Positions 10,062 to 21,253 of a stretch of 64,000 nucleotides of DNA are shown here, piece after piece. This DNA comes from Symsagittifera roscoffensis (Eukaryota > Xenacoelomorpha > Acoela > Convolutidae). How positions within the stretch are numbered: the first letter of the stretch is position 1; the number at the start of each line of letters is the position of its first letter. The notes under the pieces were generated by a model. It had not been told where the DNA came from and did no database searches. It saw only the letters and a list, made by a program, of their open reading frames with translations. The stretch is taken from the NCBI RefSeq assembly GCF_963678635.1, contig NC_087064.1, positions 19,142,509 to 19,206,508 on the forward strand, read 5' to 3'. Both the position numbers and the translations under genes were made by a program.

Positions 10062-12290
10062 TCAAAGCTTTTCAGCCAATCTGTTCGCTACGGCTCTCAT
10101 ATTTCCGTAGACTTTCGATGGCGGTTTGCCCAAAATGAGATTACAGATTGCGCGTCTAGCAGTTCTGATGTTCTGGTAACTGCCCAAAATGTGAATCTTA
10201 GAACCCGCGACTACAATTCTGGTGCGAGTGACATTCTCTATCGTGTATTTGATCTTTCCATTCTTCCCGGCAACTCTTCCGATTGCACGTGATAGATGGT
10301 TTCCACTTAGAACCTTCACGTCTTTCACTTCGAATGTGTCTACAAACAGATCGTCCAGACGAATAAGAGCGAGAGAATCTTCCAGTTCAAAGCCATAGAG
10401 ATAAGCCTGGACAAAGTCTTCTGCCTGCGAAAAAGAAGTACATTAGTCATACATTGCAAGTAGACCTGAAAGCCCGAAATAAAACGAAAAAAGAATCCCA
10501 AAATGTAAGCAAGCACCAGGGCCAAAGCGAAAATCAGAAAAACTAAATCTTAGTTTTAAATATGCCCTCAGGCTAGACTGAAAATTGCACATATTCAAAC
10601 ATGCAAATAAAATATTGAAACACAGCCAACAGACAGTTAAAAAAGCCATGAACGCAAGGAAACTGAAAACTTCGAAAAACGTTCCAACTTTGAAGAAAAA
10701 AATGTATCGCCTTGAAGCTCTTCGAATTTCAGGAACAAGTTATGATTGATACTACTTCTTTGATAAAATTACCCCAATTGAGAAAACAGTGTCAAATGAA
10801 AATCCACTTTCGAAACTAGAAGTCGATCACGTTTTTCCTGACCTTTTGCTGTTCGATAGTGAAATTTGCCTTCCTTTTAACAAAAAGAAATCAACTGTCA
10901 AACCGCGAAAAATCAAATCTTAGCGCGAACAAATTTACACTTGGTCCTGAAAAAAATCAACAAGACCTATAAAACAGTTTTCATTAAGTTCATTACTCTT
11001 GAAAGGAAATCAAAAGTCAAACCGCAAAAAATCAAATCTGAGCGTGAACAATATATGACTTTGTCCTGAAAAAAAAATCACCGAGACCTATATGATAGAC
11101 TCTTAATATATATTAAAATTATGAGTGCTTGCCTTCTGAATAGCATTGATGTCTTTGGTCTCGTTGCAGGACCTGATCTCTACACAGTTGGTCTTGGTGT
11201 TGAACCTGACCTGCAACAACAGGTGCTCTACAATAGGTGTGCATATCTTCATCCAGTTCTTCTTCAGAGGAGGGTACCGAATCTTCGGAACTCTTAACAT
11301 CCTCTTCTCTACCTAGAAACACTTAAAATAAAAGCAGTTATAACTTGGGGAGGGAAAACAAACAGGTCGTTTCGCTTCGATTTATGCAAGAAGTTTGTTG
11401 ATAAATTCCATATGAACAGTACCAGGTTTCCTTATTTTCCTGATCGGTTTTAATTCTCAAGCCTGCCCTTTAAGGAACAGCTACGCGTTTCAGCTCTTTA
11501 ATACTTCAATTCAGTGATGTCCTTAAAAAATAAAAACTTAAATTCAAATTAAAATTGTTCAAGAAAATTATAGAACTTGCTGGCATCAATTTAAATTTTT
11601 CTGAACAATTTAAATTTTTCTTTAGCAATTTAAGTCTGTTTTTAGCAGATTTTCTGCCATTTTAGGTACTTTCGGCAATTTTGAAAATATAAATCGAAAG
11701 CAACTTTTTTGAGCATATCTATTTAAACAACATCTTCTCATTTTTGAAGTGAAAACTTCGATTGTTTGCTTTTTCCGCTGAAATGTGAAAATAATTGACA
11801 CAACTTAAATGTTTACTTTAGCGCCGGATCGAATACCGCCCCAGCAATTCATTTTTTTCCAACTAAATTGTTCGATTTAAATTAAAATTTTTCATTTAAA
11901 TTGAGTGGCTCACAATTTCAGACTAAAATAAATTGAAATTTGAATTGTTATTTTTTAGTGACATCACTGCTTCAACTCCACCCCGCGTTTGATTTTCATC
12001 TTTGAAAAACTAATTGAATATGATGATACTTTGCCTGGCGAACAACTACACCATTGTGAACACAATTTTTCAAACCTTACACAGTAATATCAGATGTTAG
12101 AATCATAGGACTATGCAAATGGTAATACGAATGACGAGTTAGCAATAAGGCGAGAAAACGAATATAGCTAAATAAAAAACACCTATCTCACCTTGACACC
12201 GTCGGATTCCGATGCTAGTTCGTTAGTGGTCAGAGGTGCCATTTTGGGAGGAGATATTTCAACTGATTCTCCCGTATCCTCCGTTTCCAT
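10062..12290 (-). CDS. PNO1: PNO1, 40S ribosome assembly RNA-binding protein
   Basis: KH-domain partner of the NOB1 endonuclease in nucleolar and cytoplasmic 40S subunit maturation. Exons 12290-12192, 11312-11133 and 10424-10062 give 213 codons in continuous frame. Exon 2 carries the conserved [20 protein letters not shown] block. Exon 3 carries [57 protein letters not shown] and the C-terminal [20 protein letters not shown], all diagnostic of PNO1. Intron 2 begins with GC (AAG|GCAAGC), a GC-AG intron, and contains a family A repeat. The start was placed at 12290 because the upstream ATG at 12336 reads into a stop after 14 codons. RGP1 ends 238 bp upstream. Confidence 0.95.
10600..11104 (+). 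repeat. Family A TATA-bearing repeat, copy 2, with a partial tandem duplication
   Basis: Runs from ACACAGCCAACAGACAG to GACCTATAAAACAG and TTCATTACTCTT near 11000. Its last ~100 bp (AAGTCAAACCGC to GACCTATATGATAG) are then repeated to 11104. It lies in PNO1 intron 2, antisense to the gene. Confidence 0.7.
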
Positions 12291-12291
12291 A

Positions 12292-12336
12292 TTAGACCCA
12301 GAAGCTGTTTTTGTAGTTTGTAGTTCAGTTGACATG
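12292..12336 (-). promoter_or_regulatory. Upstream ORF of PNO1
   Basis: An ATG at 12336 opens a 14-codon ORF whose TAA (12294-12292) is separated from the PNO1 ATG at 12290 by one nucleotide. It is inside the leader if the leader begins at the acceptor at 12360. Reinitiation would then be needed for PNO1 translation. Confidence 0.5.
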
Positions 12337-12359
12337 CTGCCCAAATAAAATCAAACACC

Positions 12360-12378
12360 TCTGAAAAGAATCGAACAC
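12360..12378 (-). other. Candidate leader splice acceptor of PNO1
   Basis: GTTCGATTCTTTTCAG is a good acceptor 70 nt before the PNO1 start and 168 nt after the RGP1 stop. An ATTAAA near 12505 lies between the RGP1 stop and this site and could be the RGP1 poly(A) signal. Confidence 0.5.
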
Positions 12379-12528
12379 TTAAGACTTAAAGAGTACATTT
12401 CGTAGCGGTCTTAAAGAATTATCATTTAACGCTTAAGTATATATCATATAATTTCTTTGACCTATCGTTGATACACCGCAAATAAAATTCAATCCAAAAT
12501 CTTTAATAAGATAAATTATAGTTTTGAT

Positions 12529-15500
12529 TCAAGTCATGTTTAGAGTGTGATTTCTTTTCAGGCCCACTGAGCAGCTTTGGAGCTTAAAAGGGTTATTGGG
12601 CAACAATGTGATGGGAAGTGTCCAAGAGAACGTCTCGTAACTAGTGGGACAACTGTAATTTACAATCTGGTCGTCATTTTCGTCGTCAAAAGAGGTATTT
12701 GTGAATTGAGTGGCGATGTCAGGGTGGCTATCAGTTGATATGATGAAAGTAAATTGCAGACTCCAGACCAGAGACACCTAAAAGTAGACACAGAGGCGAA
12801 GTTGCACTTCGCACACACAAGCAAAAATATGACCGATAACTAACCTTTCTCAATTTATAGCGCGGACGTATTTTAACTAGTATACGAAAAAGTTCATTTA
12901 AAACATCCGACCCTGCCCAGGTTCGAACCCTCTTAGTTTATTGTGGGTCTCCTTCCCTACTTCTACGCTAGATCCATGATACCTTGAAGCTAAAAGGCTA
13001 TTTGCAATATAATAGTCTTTGTTAATATCCTTGGCATTGGCTGTACTTAATAGATGGTTATTGATCAAAATGAACACTTTCAAAATGAACACTAATATTT
13101 GCGACTTAGCTACGAAAAAAGAGAATCATACTATCACACAAGCTTTGCTTGTACAAAGACAATTGCAACAGGGGTTTATCTGTCACATGTCAGGTCGGGG
13201 GAACCCTCTGCAAAAAAATCTCAGTTTTTTTGTGAGCTTTGCACATAAAAATAGTTTTGAGGGTCACAAAGATTTCGCCACTTGGGTATTTCATGATGAT
13301 CAGTTTTAACAAATTTCTGCGCTATTATTTTGTGGTCTTTTAATCATGATAAGTTTGTATGCTATCACTTTATACCAGTTCTGTGGTGAACGAAGGCGTG
13401 ACTGAATGTGGAATGGGGAGTGATAGTTCACAGTGGGAGATGTCTGCTACGTATTCACACTTGGATCCAAAACACTCCGGCTGATTGATGTTGGACGAAG
13501 CGTCCAGTCGGAACTGGTCGGAGAGGCGTTCCTCGCATTGCAGATTCACAGTGTATTGCAGACAGTATCTAGGGAAGGGGTTGAACTCAAAGAATCCTAA
13601 GCATAAACACGCAAATACGAGTTATCGATGCGAAAAGATCCTGAAACATTCAACACAGAGGCAAAGCCTTTTTGTCGATTTTTTCAGAGCACTCCCAGAA
13701 CACAGTTAAGACCCTGTTTTGACCAAAACCTTTGCTCCGCAGGGAAATTTCTGAAAAACAGGTCAATGATTGTAATAAAAATATACCAAAGGGGGCCCTT
13801 TGGTTGGTGAGGGGGTCGAATCCCTGAAGGAACATCTGCCCTTCCACATAAACACGCCCCTGGCTAATCCCAAGCGCAAACAAGGATAGCCGGTTTCTTT
13901 GCACAGAATGTTCCGAGCATAGTCTTAAAAAAACAAAAAAAATTCAAATTGAGTCATTTTTTCTGCATGGTGTGATAAAATAAATTGGACATATTCGACA
14001 GTCATAAAAAAAATTCCAATTGGTAAACAGTTTTTGTAAAAAAAAATGACCAGAAAAACGAAAACAAATATTTCAAATTTTTAGCAATATTTTTTTGTGA
14101 ATTTTTGAAAATTTGATTCCCAAAATGACGCTAAAAACTTATTTTACTCAAGCTTAAATAAGCTACTGTAAGCATGCACGGTCACCTTATTAGCTCGAAA
14201 ATTGACCAAAAATCCAAAACTTTAATCCGGAACTGGCGTCAAAAACATTTCTTATCTTCTATAATTCATTAAACAGACACTGACCGGATATCTCCTCTCC
14301 TATTCGGAATGCGGACTTGGCCAGTGAGAACTTGGCTATCTCCGTCTGTCCATTTCGCACACTGTATGCCACTGCATTTCCCCCCTTGTTCGGTCCTCCT
14401 ACCCCTCTGTGTGATAGACTAAGACTCTGCATCGCAATCTCCGTTTCCATGGCAACCTATAAGGAAAGGCCAGCTAGCTCTATTGAAAAACAGAGGCAAC
14501 AGACAGTTGGTAAAGAATTCATGAACAAGGAAACTGAAAAAGACCCTTTGACTTTCAAAATTATAGGTTTCTCTTCGACTTCAAACCTTGCCTATGCTGT
14601 ACCACGCATCGGCGTTACCTGTGCGCCCAATGGGCAGAATCAGCTGTTGAATCTATTTTCTTAATATATCCTAATCCAAATTGAAACACGTACTATTAAC
14701 CTTCTCACTTGAATTCTATGAAAAAAAATCAATTGAATAAAATTATTGTTACTCTTGGCTAGTTGTATAAATTACATTAAAATTTCCAGAATGTCACTAA
14801 AATTTGATAACTATCCTTCTATAATACGCCTGCTCGCCACCTTTAATCGCTCAAAATCAGACAAACTCAAAATTTCAAACCCAGTTTTCTCGACTGTGGG
14901 AAAGTTTTTAAAATTTTCTAAAATCGTACCAATCAGGATTGCAAGGGCTTTAATATGATATATTTTTCCCTCCAATACAAAGATTATTTGTGGTAAATTT
15001 TTTGGTTGAACAACAAAAGAAACCTGCTCGCTCACATATTCGCTCGAAATTAGACCTAAAGTCAAAAATTTTTAACACTTTTTTAATGTCGTTCTTGTCT
15101 GGACTAATAGGGCTTTAATATGATATATAATTCGATACAGTCTCCTGAATATTTGAGGTACCTGATTTTGCGTGAAAAAAAAAAGAAAACACTAAAACCC
15201 ACCCGAATACAAGTTTCCTCCATTTTTATGGTCAGAACAATAACTTGAAAGCGACTGTTCAGATTTGATCAATTTAATGCTGGTGGCATTCTTAGATAGA
15301 ATCGATCAATACGCATTGACGCAAACGAGTGAAAAACGGCAAGAAGGACTCATAAAACCCAAAAAATGAGCACAGAAAAAAACTAACCCTCAGCAAACAC
15401 AACTTAAAAAAAACAAGGGAACAGAAAAGCTTGAAAATTACCTGCTGATCATACTCCTCCGTTGACTTCAGGTGAATTTCTGATTCCTCGTGGAAAGGGT

Positions 15501-18500
15501 TCTCTTTTTCCTTTTCACTGAGATCAAGCGGACTGTACTTCCTACTTGAAGGACTATTTCCACCTGTCATGGGGTCTCGCGAGGCTAAAAAGCCAACAAA
15601 AGCAAAATAGGAGCTGCCCAGATTTTTATTGTAAACCCGAATACAAACTGATATTTGTCAGTTGCACTCGAATATTGAGGTTCATTCTCGATGAAGTTTT
15701 TGGAGCCGCTCATATGTCTCAAAGGTATTTCTAGTTATCATCAGCTCCACAAATTGCCATTACAACTGGATAGCTAAAATTAAACTTTCGAAGACCAGCA
15801 TTATCTAAGGTAATCGAACAAAAAACTTACAATTCATTGATATTGCTGAAAGATATTCGCCGTGAAGTTTGTGACATAGAGTCAGTACCCTAACGGGACA
15901 CTTGATCATCTGCATTGGCTGGCCCACCTTCAACAAAAATTTTTGAAAATCAATCAAAATACAAGGAATCCTGTAAATAAATGTATTTGGCATTGGTATC
16001 ATTACAAAGTAAGAAATAGATTAAATGCATAACTTCTGGAACCCGAACAGGAGTTTGTAAGTGAAGCGCACACAGTGACCGTTGAATGAGGGAGGCACCA
16101 TCTCTGACGAAGTGGGCAGTTGCACACAGAAGGCGTAAGAGATACTCTCATTCTTGCTCAAACTCAAATCACAACTGATGATCTCTGGTTTCGTACAGAA
16201 CACGTTGTAGCCTTTCTCATCCTAGGGATAAATAGAAATCTATTTGGACAGTACTATATATTTTTCTGATGTTGAAGTGATCTTCAGCAAATGACCCCGT
16301 GTTTTTGGCATACGATATCAAGAACAATCTTTCGTTACAATTCAGTAACTAAAAAACAAATAAATAATTAACAACCAATAGAATGCTTATACGAGCAAAA
16401 CTTTCTTAAAAATACATATCATGTCGGCAAAACTGGTCTATCTCTATGTGCTTACCTGTGCAATATTGAATGAAGTGTTAGATGCCCCCAGTTGGTAGTG
16501 GTTAGTATTCTTTTTGTACGAAGATACACCAGAGGTAGTCTTGGAAAAAGTATTGGTGGTGGTGCTGTTGAAGAATGATGACATGTTACTCTCCGCTGCT
16601 TCTTTGTTCACTCTGTTCCCATTCACTGCACACCTAATTAACAATCAACGTTAAACTTATTTGTATATAACTGAACTCATTTCAAAAGGTGGCGTTTTTT
16701 GTTTAGTTTGGAGGAGCTCAAAAATTAAAACTGGCTGGCCCATTAAAACATTGAGACAAAATTTTAAAACATTTTTGAAACTCCACTTTCCTTGAGAAAA
16801 TCTTAATTCTGATATCCGAGCCTACTTCATATTTTTTTCAAAATGTTTTAAGTAGGTAAAGAGTAGACAATCGCGCATTTCTCTGTTGTACTAGTAGTTC
16901 GCATAAGCTCATTTAGCAAATTGGGAAAGTCGAAACCGGTGACGGAATCTTTAATGGGAACAAAATAGAGGAAATGAATTTTCTTTTTAAACGCAAACAG
17001 ACCAATATCATAAATTCGAAAAAAAAAGAGTTCTATTAAGATCTTTTTTTTGCCACGGTCAGAACAATGAATTTTAGCTTAAACCATAACTCAGTCCGCA
17101 CTGAAGCTGAGGTAACTGAACCGACAAGAACAAGCAGCAGACAGGTTTGCTTTCCTCTTACAGTCCAAACTGAAGGAAGTTGATGGTACCTTATCCGATT
17201 TGGATAAATCTGCTGAAAATTTCTCTGAAATAATTCTCAGTTGCATTGATAGATTTGCTCCCTCTCAAACTCGTTATGTGCCGAAAAATAACAAGTCCTG
17301 GGTGACAAATGAAGTGAAAAAAGTAGCAAACAAAAAAGCATCCGCATACAGGACATATATACAAAACCCTACAGAAGAAAACAAGATCAAATATAACTCA
17401 TTACGAAACAAATCCAATGCCCTGAATCGGAAATCATTCAGAAGATTCTGGAGATCTAAGCTAAATACAACAGACTCTCATAAGTATCACAAAGCGGTTG
17501 CAGCATATCTTGGAAAACATAAAAATGTAACGTTGCCAGATGATATAAATGAAAAAAAAGCTCAAGATATGAACAATTTTTTTGTAAATATTGGTCCAAA
17601 TCTAAGTGATAAAATTGAAGTTGCAGATCCTATTTCATTAGAAAATGTTGATTATTCAATGTTCTTCCCGAGTATAAAGGAAACAGAAATAGAACAAATA
17701 ATAACAGAATTACCAAATAAACTCAGCTCGGGTTGTGATTGCATCAATACAGCAATAGTCAAATTATGTAAACCAATAATCACGCCATGGCTCACGAACT
17801 TTTTCAATACCTGCTACACAAATGGGTGCTATCCGAAATACTTAAAAATTGCTAAAGTTTTTCCGATTCATAAAGGTGGATTGCAAGACGAATATGGAAA
17901 TTATCGACCCATATCTTTGTTATCAACGCTGTCAAAAATCTTTGAGAAGACAATTCATATCAGATTAAGTAGTTATTTGGAAAATTGCAAGTTGCTCAGT
18001 ACAAATCAATATGGCTTCCGTAGTAAATTAAGCACAGTTAAAGCGGTTCTAGATCTAACAGAAGAGGTTCGTAACCTACGAGATCAGAAGAAAAAAGACG
18101 TTATGTTAGTTTTATTAGATCTGAAAAAAGCTTTTAACACTGTCAATCATGTGATCTTAATTGATAAATTAGATCGGTATGGAGTAAGAGGAAAGTCGCT
18201 GGAAATTCTAAGAAGTTACTTGTCTAATAGGAAACAGTATGTTGTCCTTAATCAATTTAAAAGCGAATTGAAAGATGTTTTGTGCGGGGTGCCACAGGGT
18301 TCAGTCTTAGGACCGTTGCTCTTTTTGATCTATATCAATGACCTTCCCAGAATTGTAAGAAATTGCCGACTTACTTTGTTTGCTGACGATACATCTGATA
18401 TTAAAAACAAAAACGCTTCCCTTGATGACTTTCAAGAAGATCTAAATCGAATAGATAATTGGATGAAGTTTAATAAACTTACCGTAGAAGGATCGAAGTC

Positions 18501-20982
18501 TAAGCTACTAATTTTTTCAAAATCCAAAGCTGATGCTATATATTTCGCAGACACTTGTTTACAACCCGTTGCTAGCTGCAAATACCTAGGCATTGAATTG
18601 GATAATAAACTATCCTTCAAAGATCATATTGAGACTATACGGAAAAAATTAACCCGCTTCTGCAGAGTTGCATACCGGCTTCGTAATGTGATGACCATTT
18701 CACAAATGGTCATGTACTACAAAACTTATGTACAACCTTGTGTTCAATATGGAGTTCTTGTTTATGGAGCAGTTTGCAAAATTAAATTAACAGTCATTAT
18801 TTCGCATCCGCCCGCTGTCAGTTGTATACCCTTGTAAGTATAAGCTTGCATCATATCTCTGGTTCTCATGTTAAAGAATAAAGCTCTTGAATTAAAAAAA
18901 AAGAGTGATTGCACTATTTAAGTCTCGTTTTTTTTTTCGCTTTAAATTTGCCTCTTTGACCTAAATTAATTATTGAACCTTTTGATCTGATGTCATATGA
19001 TGTGATTCCTTTACGGGGCAACCTTCAACAAGCCTCTCGTTGGCTTTCTGGTTGTCCTATCATGAGTTATTTTTGAATTTTTGCTTATTGTGTTATGATA
19101 ATTTGATTACTCATGATGAATATTTAAATAAAAAATAAAATAAAAATTAAGTTACTCAAGTAAATAAACAGAAAAAAGTCCCATCCCATTTGCTAACCGC
19201 AAAGTGTAACACAAGCGAAGCTGAGCTTCGCACCACTTGCGATAAAAAAAACTGAAAAGAAAATGAAATCACACGTGAAAAAAAAAATTCGAAAAATGAA
19301 TTCAAAAATGAACAATTGCCGCAAAAAATTGTAGAAAATTGAAAAAAACTCTGAAAGCCTAATAAAATAACCCGATTACATCAAACTGATGAAATATCAA
19401 AATGATACGCAAGAAAACTTGATTAAAACAAAATACGAATTTCATTTTCTCCCTTCTCTTAAATACATACTCTTAAATATTAATCATATTCTTAAATCTC
19501 GTGCGCATTCTTCGTAGCCGTCACAGTCAAGTCAAACATAGCCAACAGACAGCTGTAAAAGGGTCAATGAACGCAAGTAAACAAAAACACGACTATTTTT
19601 GAAAAAGTCGCAAAATTATTTTTAAAAAAACGTTGCCCTTAAAGATCTTTGAAATTCAAGAACAATTTATAATTGCCACTTTATAGATAGAATTGACCCA
19701 ATTTGTGAAAACAGATCAATAGGTAGTTTTTTTTTTATTTGTCTGGGAAATCTGAAAACTTAATTCCACTTTCGAAACTAGAAGTCGATCATGTTTTTCG
19801 TGAAATTTACACTTTTGTTGCTCGATATTGGAATTTGACTTCCTTTCAACAAAAGAAATGAACTGAACTTAAAAACAAACCAAAAGTCAAACCGCAAAAA
19901 CGTGAATTTGAGCCTGAACAAAAAATTTTCCGAAAAAAATTGAAATCATACGTTAATCGAATCTTAGGCAAAAAAAAAACATTTTCTGGTTTTTACAAAT
20001 TTTTTAAAAGAAATTACTTCAGCCTAAAACAAAGCAGACTAACTTATAAGTCTGGACTTCACAATTAAACTTAAACACACCGGTTTTTACTCATTTTAGC
20101 AAACAAAAACAGAAACAATGCATCGGAAAAAAAACTGTAAAATTATTGCAAAAAATAAATATTTTCCAAACAAAAAACTTTGGAGTGTAAAAAAACCATA
20201 AAACGCTAAACAATAATTTTCTTTTTGAAAATGAAAACACAAAGTGATAAATAGTTCGTAGAAACGGTTAGTAAATTATTGAAAAATGTGAGCCTTAAAA
20301 AAGGTAAATTCGGTCGAAAAATTGTTCAAAAAAATCTGCATCTTGACATCTGGTGAAGCTAACCTTCAAGTTACTTCATGTTCTACCCTTAATAAAAAAA
20401 CATTCAATGAAGCTTGTACATTCAAGTAAAAGCTTGTAAAAAAGAAACTTAACGAACAACAAAGCAGCCGAAAGTGACGAAGTCGAAAAATAACACGAAA
20501 TTTCGTTGAAAATTTTCGATTGCAAAATTATCGGAAGAACAATGAGCAAAAATAGGACGCTAATACTGCATACATATGACTCATGCATATGACGTATGCA
20601 GTTGAAGTGTACTGCAAGCAATCTGAAGCCTGTGAACGAAGTTCTTTACGGGACAAAAAGTCTTGTAGCCGGTTGCAATACCCTTGCTTATTGCAAGGGT
20701 AATAACTACCAAAACTTAAAATCGTCAAATAACAATGTAAATGATTTTTTTGGTCTACTAGCTCGCGTAGAACTTGCAAAATTGCAAGCTGCATACAAAC
20801 CGTAAATTACTATAAGGAGAATGAATGTTTTTTTACCTGCATGTCAATTGTCCAGTGCAGATAGCCAGACTCTCTTCTTCGCCATCATCCGAAGACTGGT
20901 TCTGAATAGTGAGTCGCACTTGTATTTTCTCCCCGGCCAGAAAAACTGGGTCTCGATCGCAATCCAGAGAACACACCAGCAT
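12529..20982 (-). CDS. RGP1: RGP1 (RAB6A-GEF complex partner 2)
   Basis: Arrestin-fold partner of RIC1; the pair activates RAB6 at the Golgi for retrograde transport. Eight exons fit in phase: 20982-20837, 16633-16456, 16221-16034, 15970-15831, 15584-15442, 14456-14285, 13596-13376 and 12777-12529, giving 478 codons (human about 390). Recognised blocks in order are [114 protein letters not shown] and [13 protein letters not shown]. Extra length lies in Ser/Thr-rich linkers in exons 2 and 5. Intron 1 is 4.2 kb and carries an antisense LINE. Exon 4 adds about 14 residues absent from human RGP1. ECI2 ends 271 bp upstream and PNO1 starts 238 bp downstream. Confidence 0.93.
12785..13165 (-). repeat. 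tRNA-derived SINE-like repeat, family G copy 1
   Basis: Lies in the last RGP1 intron and matches 35950-36485 over most of its length; its tail also matches 40330-40515. On the minus strand it has a perfect B-box-like GGTTCGAACC and, upstream, ATCTAGCGTAGAAGTAGGG. It ends at a CACACAAGCTTTGCTTGT inverted repeat. Confidence 0.65.
13765..13860 (-). repeat. Fragment of the hAT-type MITE
   Basis: The minus strand reads GGATTCGACCCCCTCACCAA and GGGCCCCCTTTGGTATATTT, matching the interior of the element at 24761-25119. Terminal repeats are not kept here. Confidence 0.5.
15090..15245 (+). repeat. Family D repeat, copy 1
   Basis: Starts at GGGCTTTAATATGATATATA and ends around CCCGAATACAAGTTTCC and ATGGTCAGAACAAT. 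Related copies lie at 50195-50340 (same strand) and 39360-39625 (opposite strand). Partial ends recur near 14950, 15630, 17050, 40310 and 57010. Confidence 0.6.
17127..18902 (+). mobile_element. 5'-truncated non-LTR retrotransposon (Jockey/CR1-type RT)
   Basis: A 545-codon frame (from the first in-frame Leu codon at 17200; the frame is open back to about 17127) encodes a reverse transcriptase: [66 protein letters not shown], the catalytic LFADDTSD near residue 394, then [16 protein letters not shown] and [17 protein letters not shown]. No endonuclease domain precedes it. The normal C-terminal region breaks off after [14 protein letters not shown]. The 3' end has AATAAA and a short A-tail at 18893-18902. 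It sits antisense in RGP1 intron 1. The long open RT suggests recent insertion, although it is incapable of autonomous movement. Confidence 0.9.
19215..19231. repeat. GCGAAGC/GCTTCGC hairpin motif
   Basis: Same 17-nt inverted repeat as at 1064-1080, followed by the same CACCACTTGCGAT tail, just downstream of the LINE in RGP1 intron 1. Confidence 0.7.
19540..19935 (+). repeat. Family A repeat, copy 3
   Basis: Starts CATAGCCAACAGACAGCTGT and includes ACTAGAAGTCGATCATGTTT and AAGTCAAACCGCAAAAACG. The distal TATA end seen in other copies is missing or diverged. Located in RGP1 intron 1. Confidence 0.65.
20637..20705 (+). repeat. Short hairpin element, family C copy
   Basis: Reads TTCTTTACGGGACAAAAAGT and ends with the perfect inverted repeat TACCCTTGC TTATT GCAAGGGTA. 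Confidence 0.7.
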
Positions 20983-21015
20983 CACTCACTATTTAAACTC
21001 AGTAAAAATTCGAAA

Positions 21016-21034
21016 TCTGAAAAAACGCATATTT
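21016..21034 (-). other. Candidate leader splice acceptor of RGP1
   Basis: TATGCGTTTTTTCAG, with a clear pyrimidine tract, lies 34 nt before the RGP1 start and 237 nt after the ECI2 stop. No ATG lies between it and the start. Confidence 0.55.
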
Positions 21035-21180
21035 TGAGTATCTTTACACTCAGGAGACAGAGACAAATATGCCCATTGATGAGCTTCTCATTCAATATAG
21101 ATATGCCACTTCCATATCATTTCAAAACGAGAATTTCTTTCAATAATTCAAAAAATATATATATCAGTGTGCTTTTCCAT

Positions 21181-21186
21181 TTTATT
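21181..21186 (-). terminator. Poly(A) signal of ECI2
   Basis: Minus-strand AATAAA about 70 nt after the ECI2 stop and about 165 nt before the RGP1 leader acceptor: the order poly(A) signal, spacer, acceptor is that of operon intercistronic regions. Confidence 0.55.
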
Positions 21187-21253
21187 AGAGAAGTCTCGAT
21201 GATAAGTGATTTCAATAAACAATGAATAATAAATATTTCGCACTATTTACAAT

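Noticed and set aside
12898-12930. True tRNA gene from the GGTTCGAACC box
   Set aside because: No complete cloverleaf can be folded and the same segment is repeated at 36205 within a longer dispersed element, so it is a SINE.
15920-16040. Suspected non-canonical (GT-AA) intron in RGP1
   Set aside because: A canonical GT-AG solution in frame exists (donor at 16034, acceptor before 15970), so no unusual splice sites need to be invoked; the 14-residue difference is kept as a finding.
20821-21225. 134-codon plus-strand frame
   Set aside because: Overlaps RGP1 exon 1 and the ECI2-RGP1 spacer on the opposite strand and has no recognisable content.
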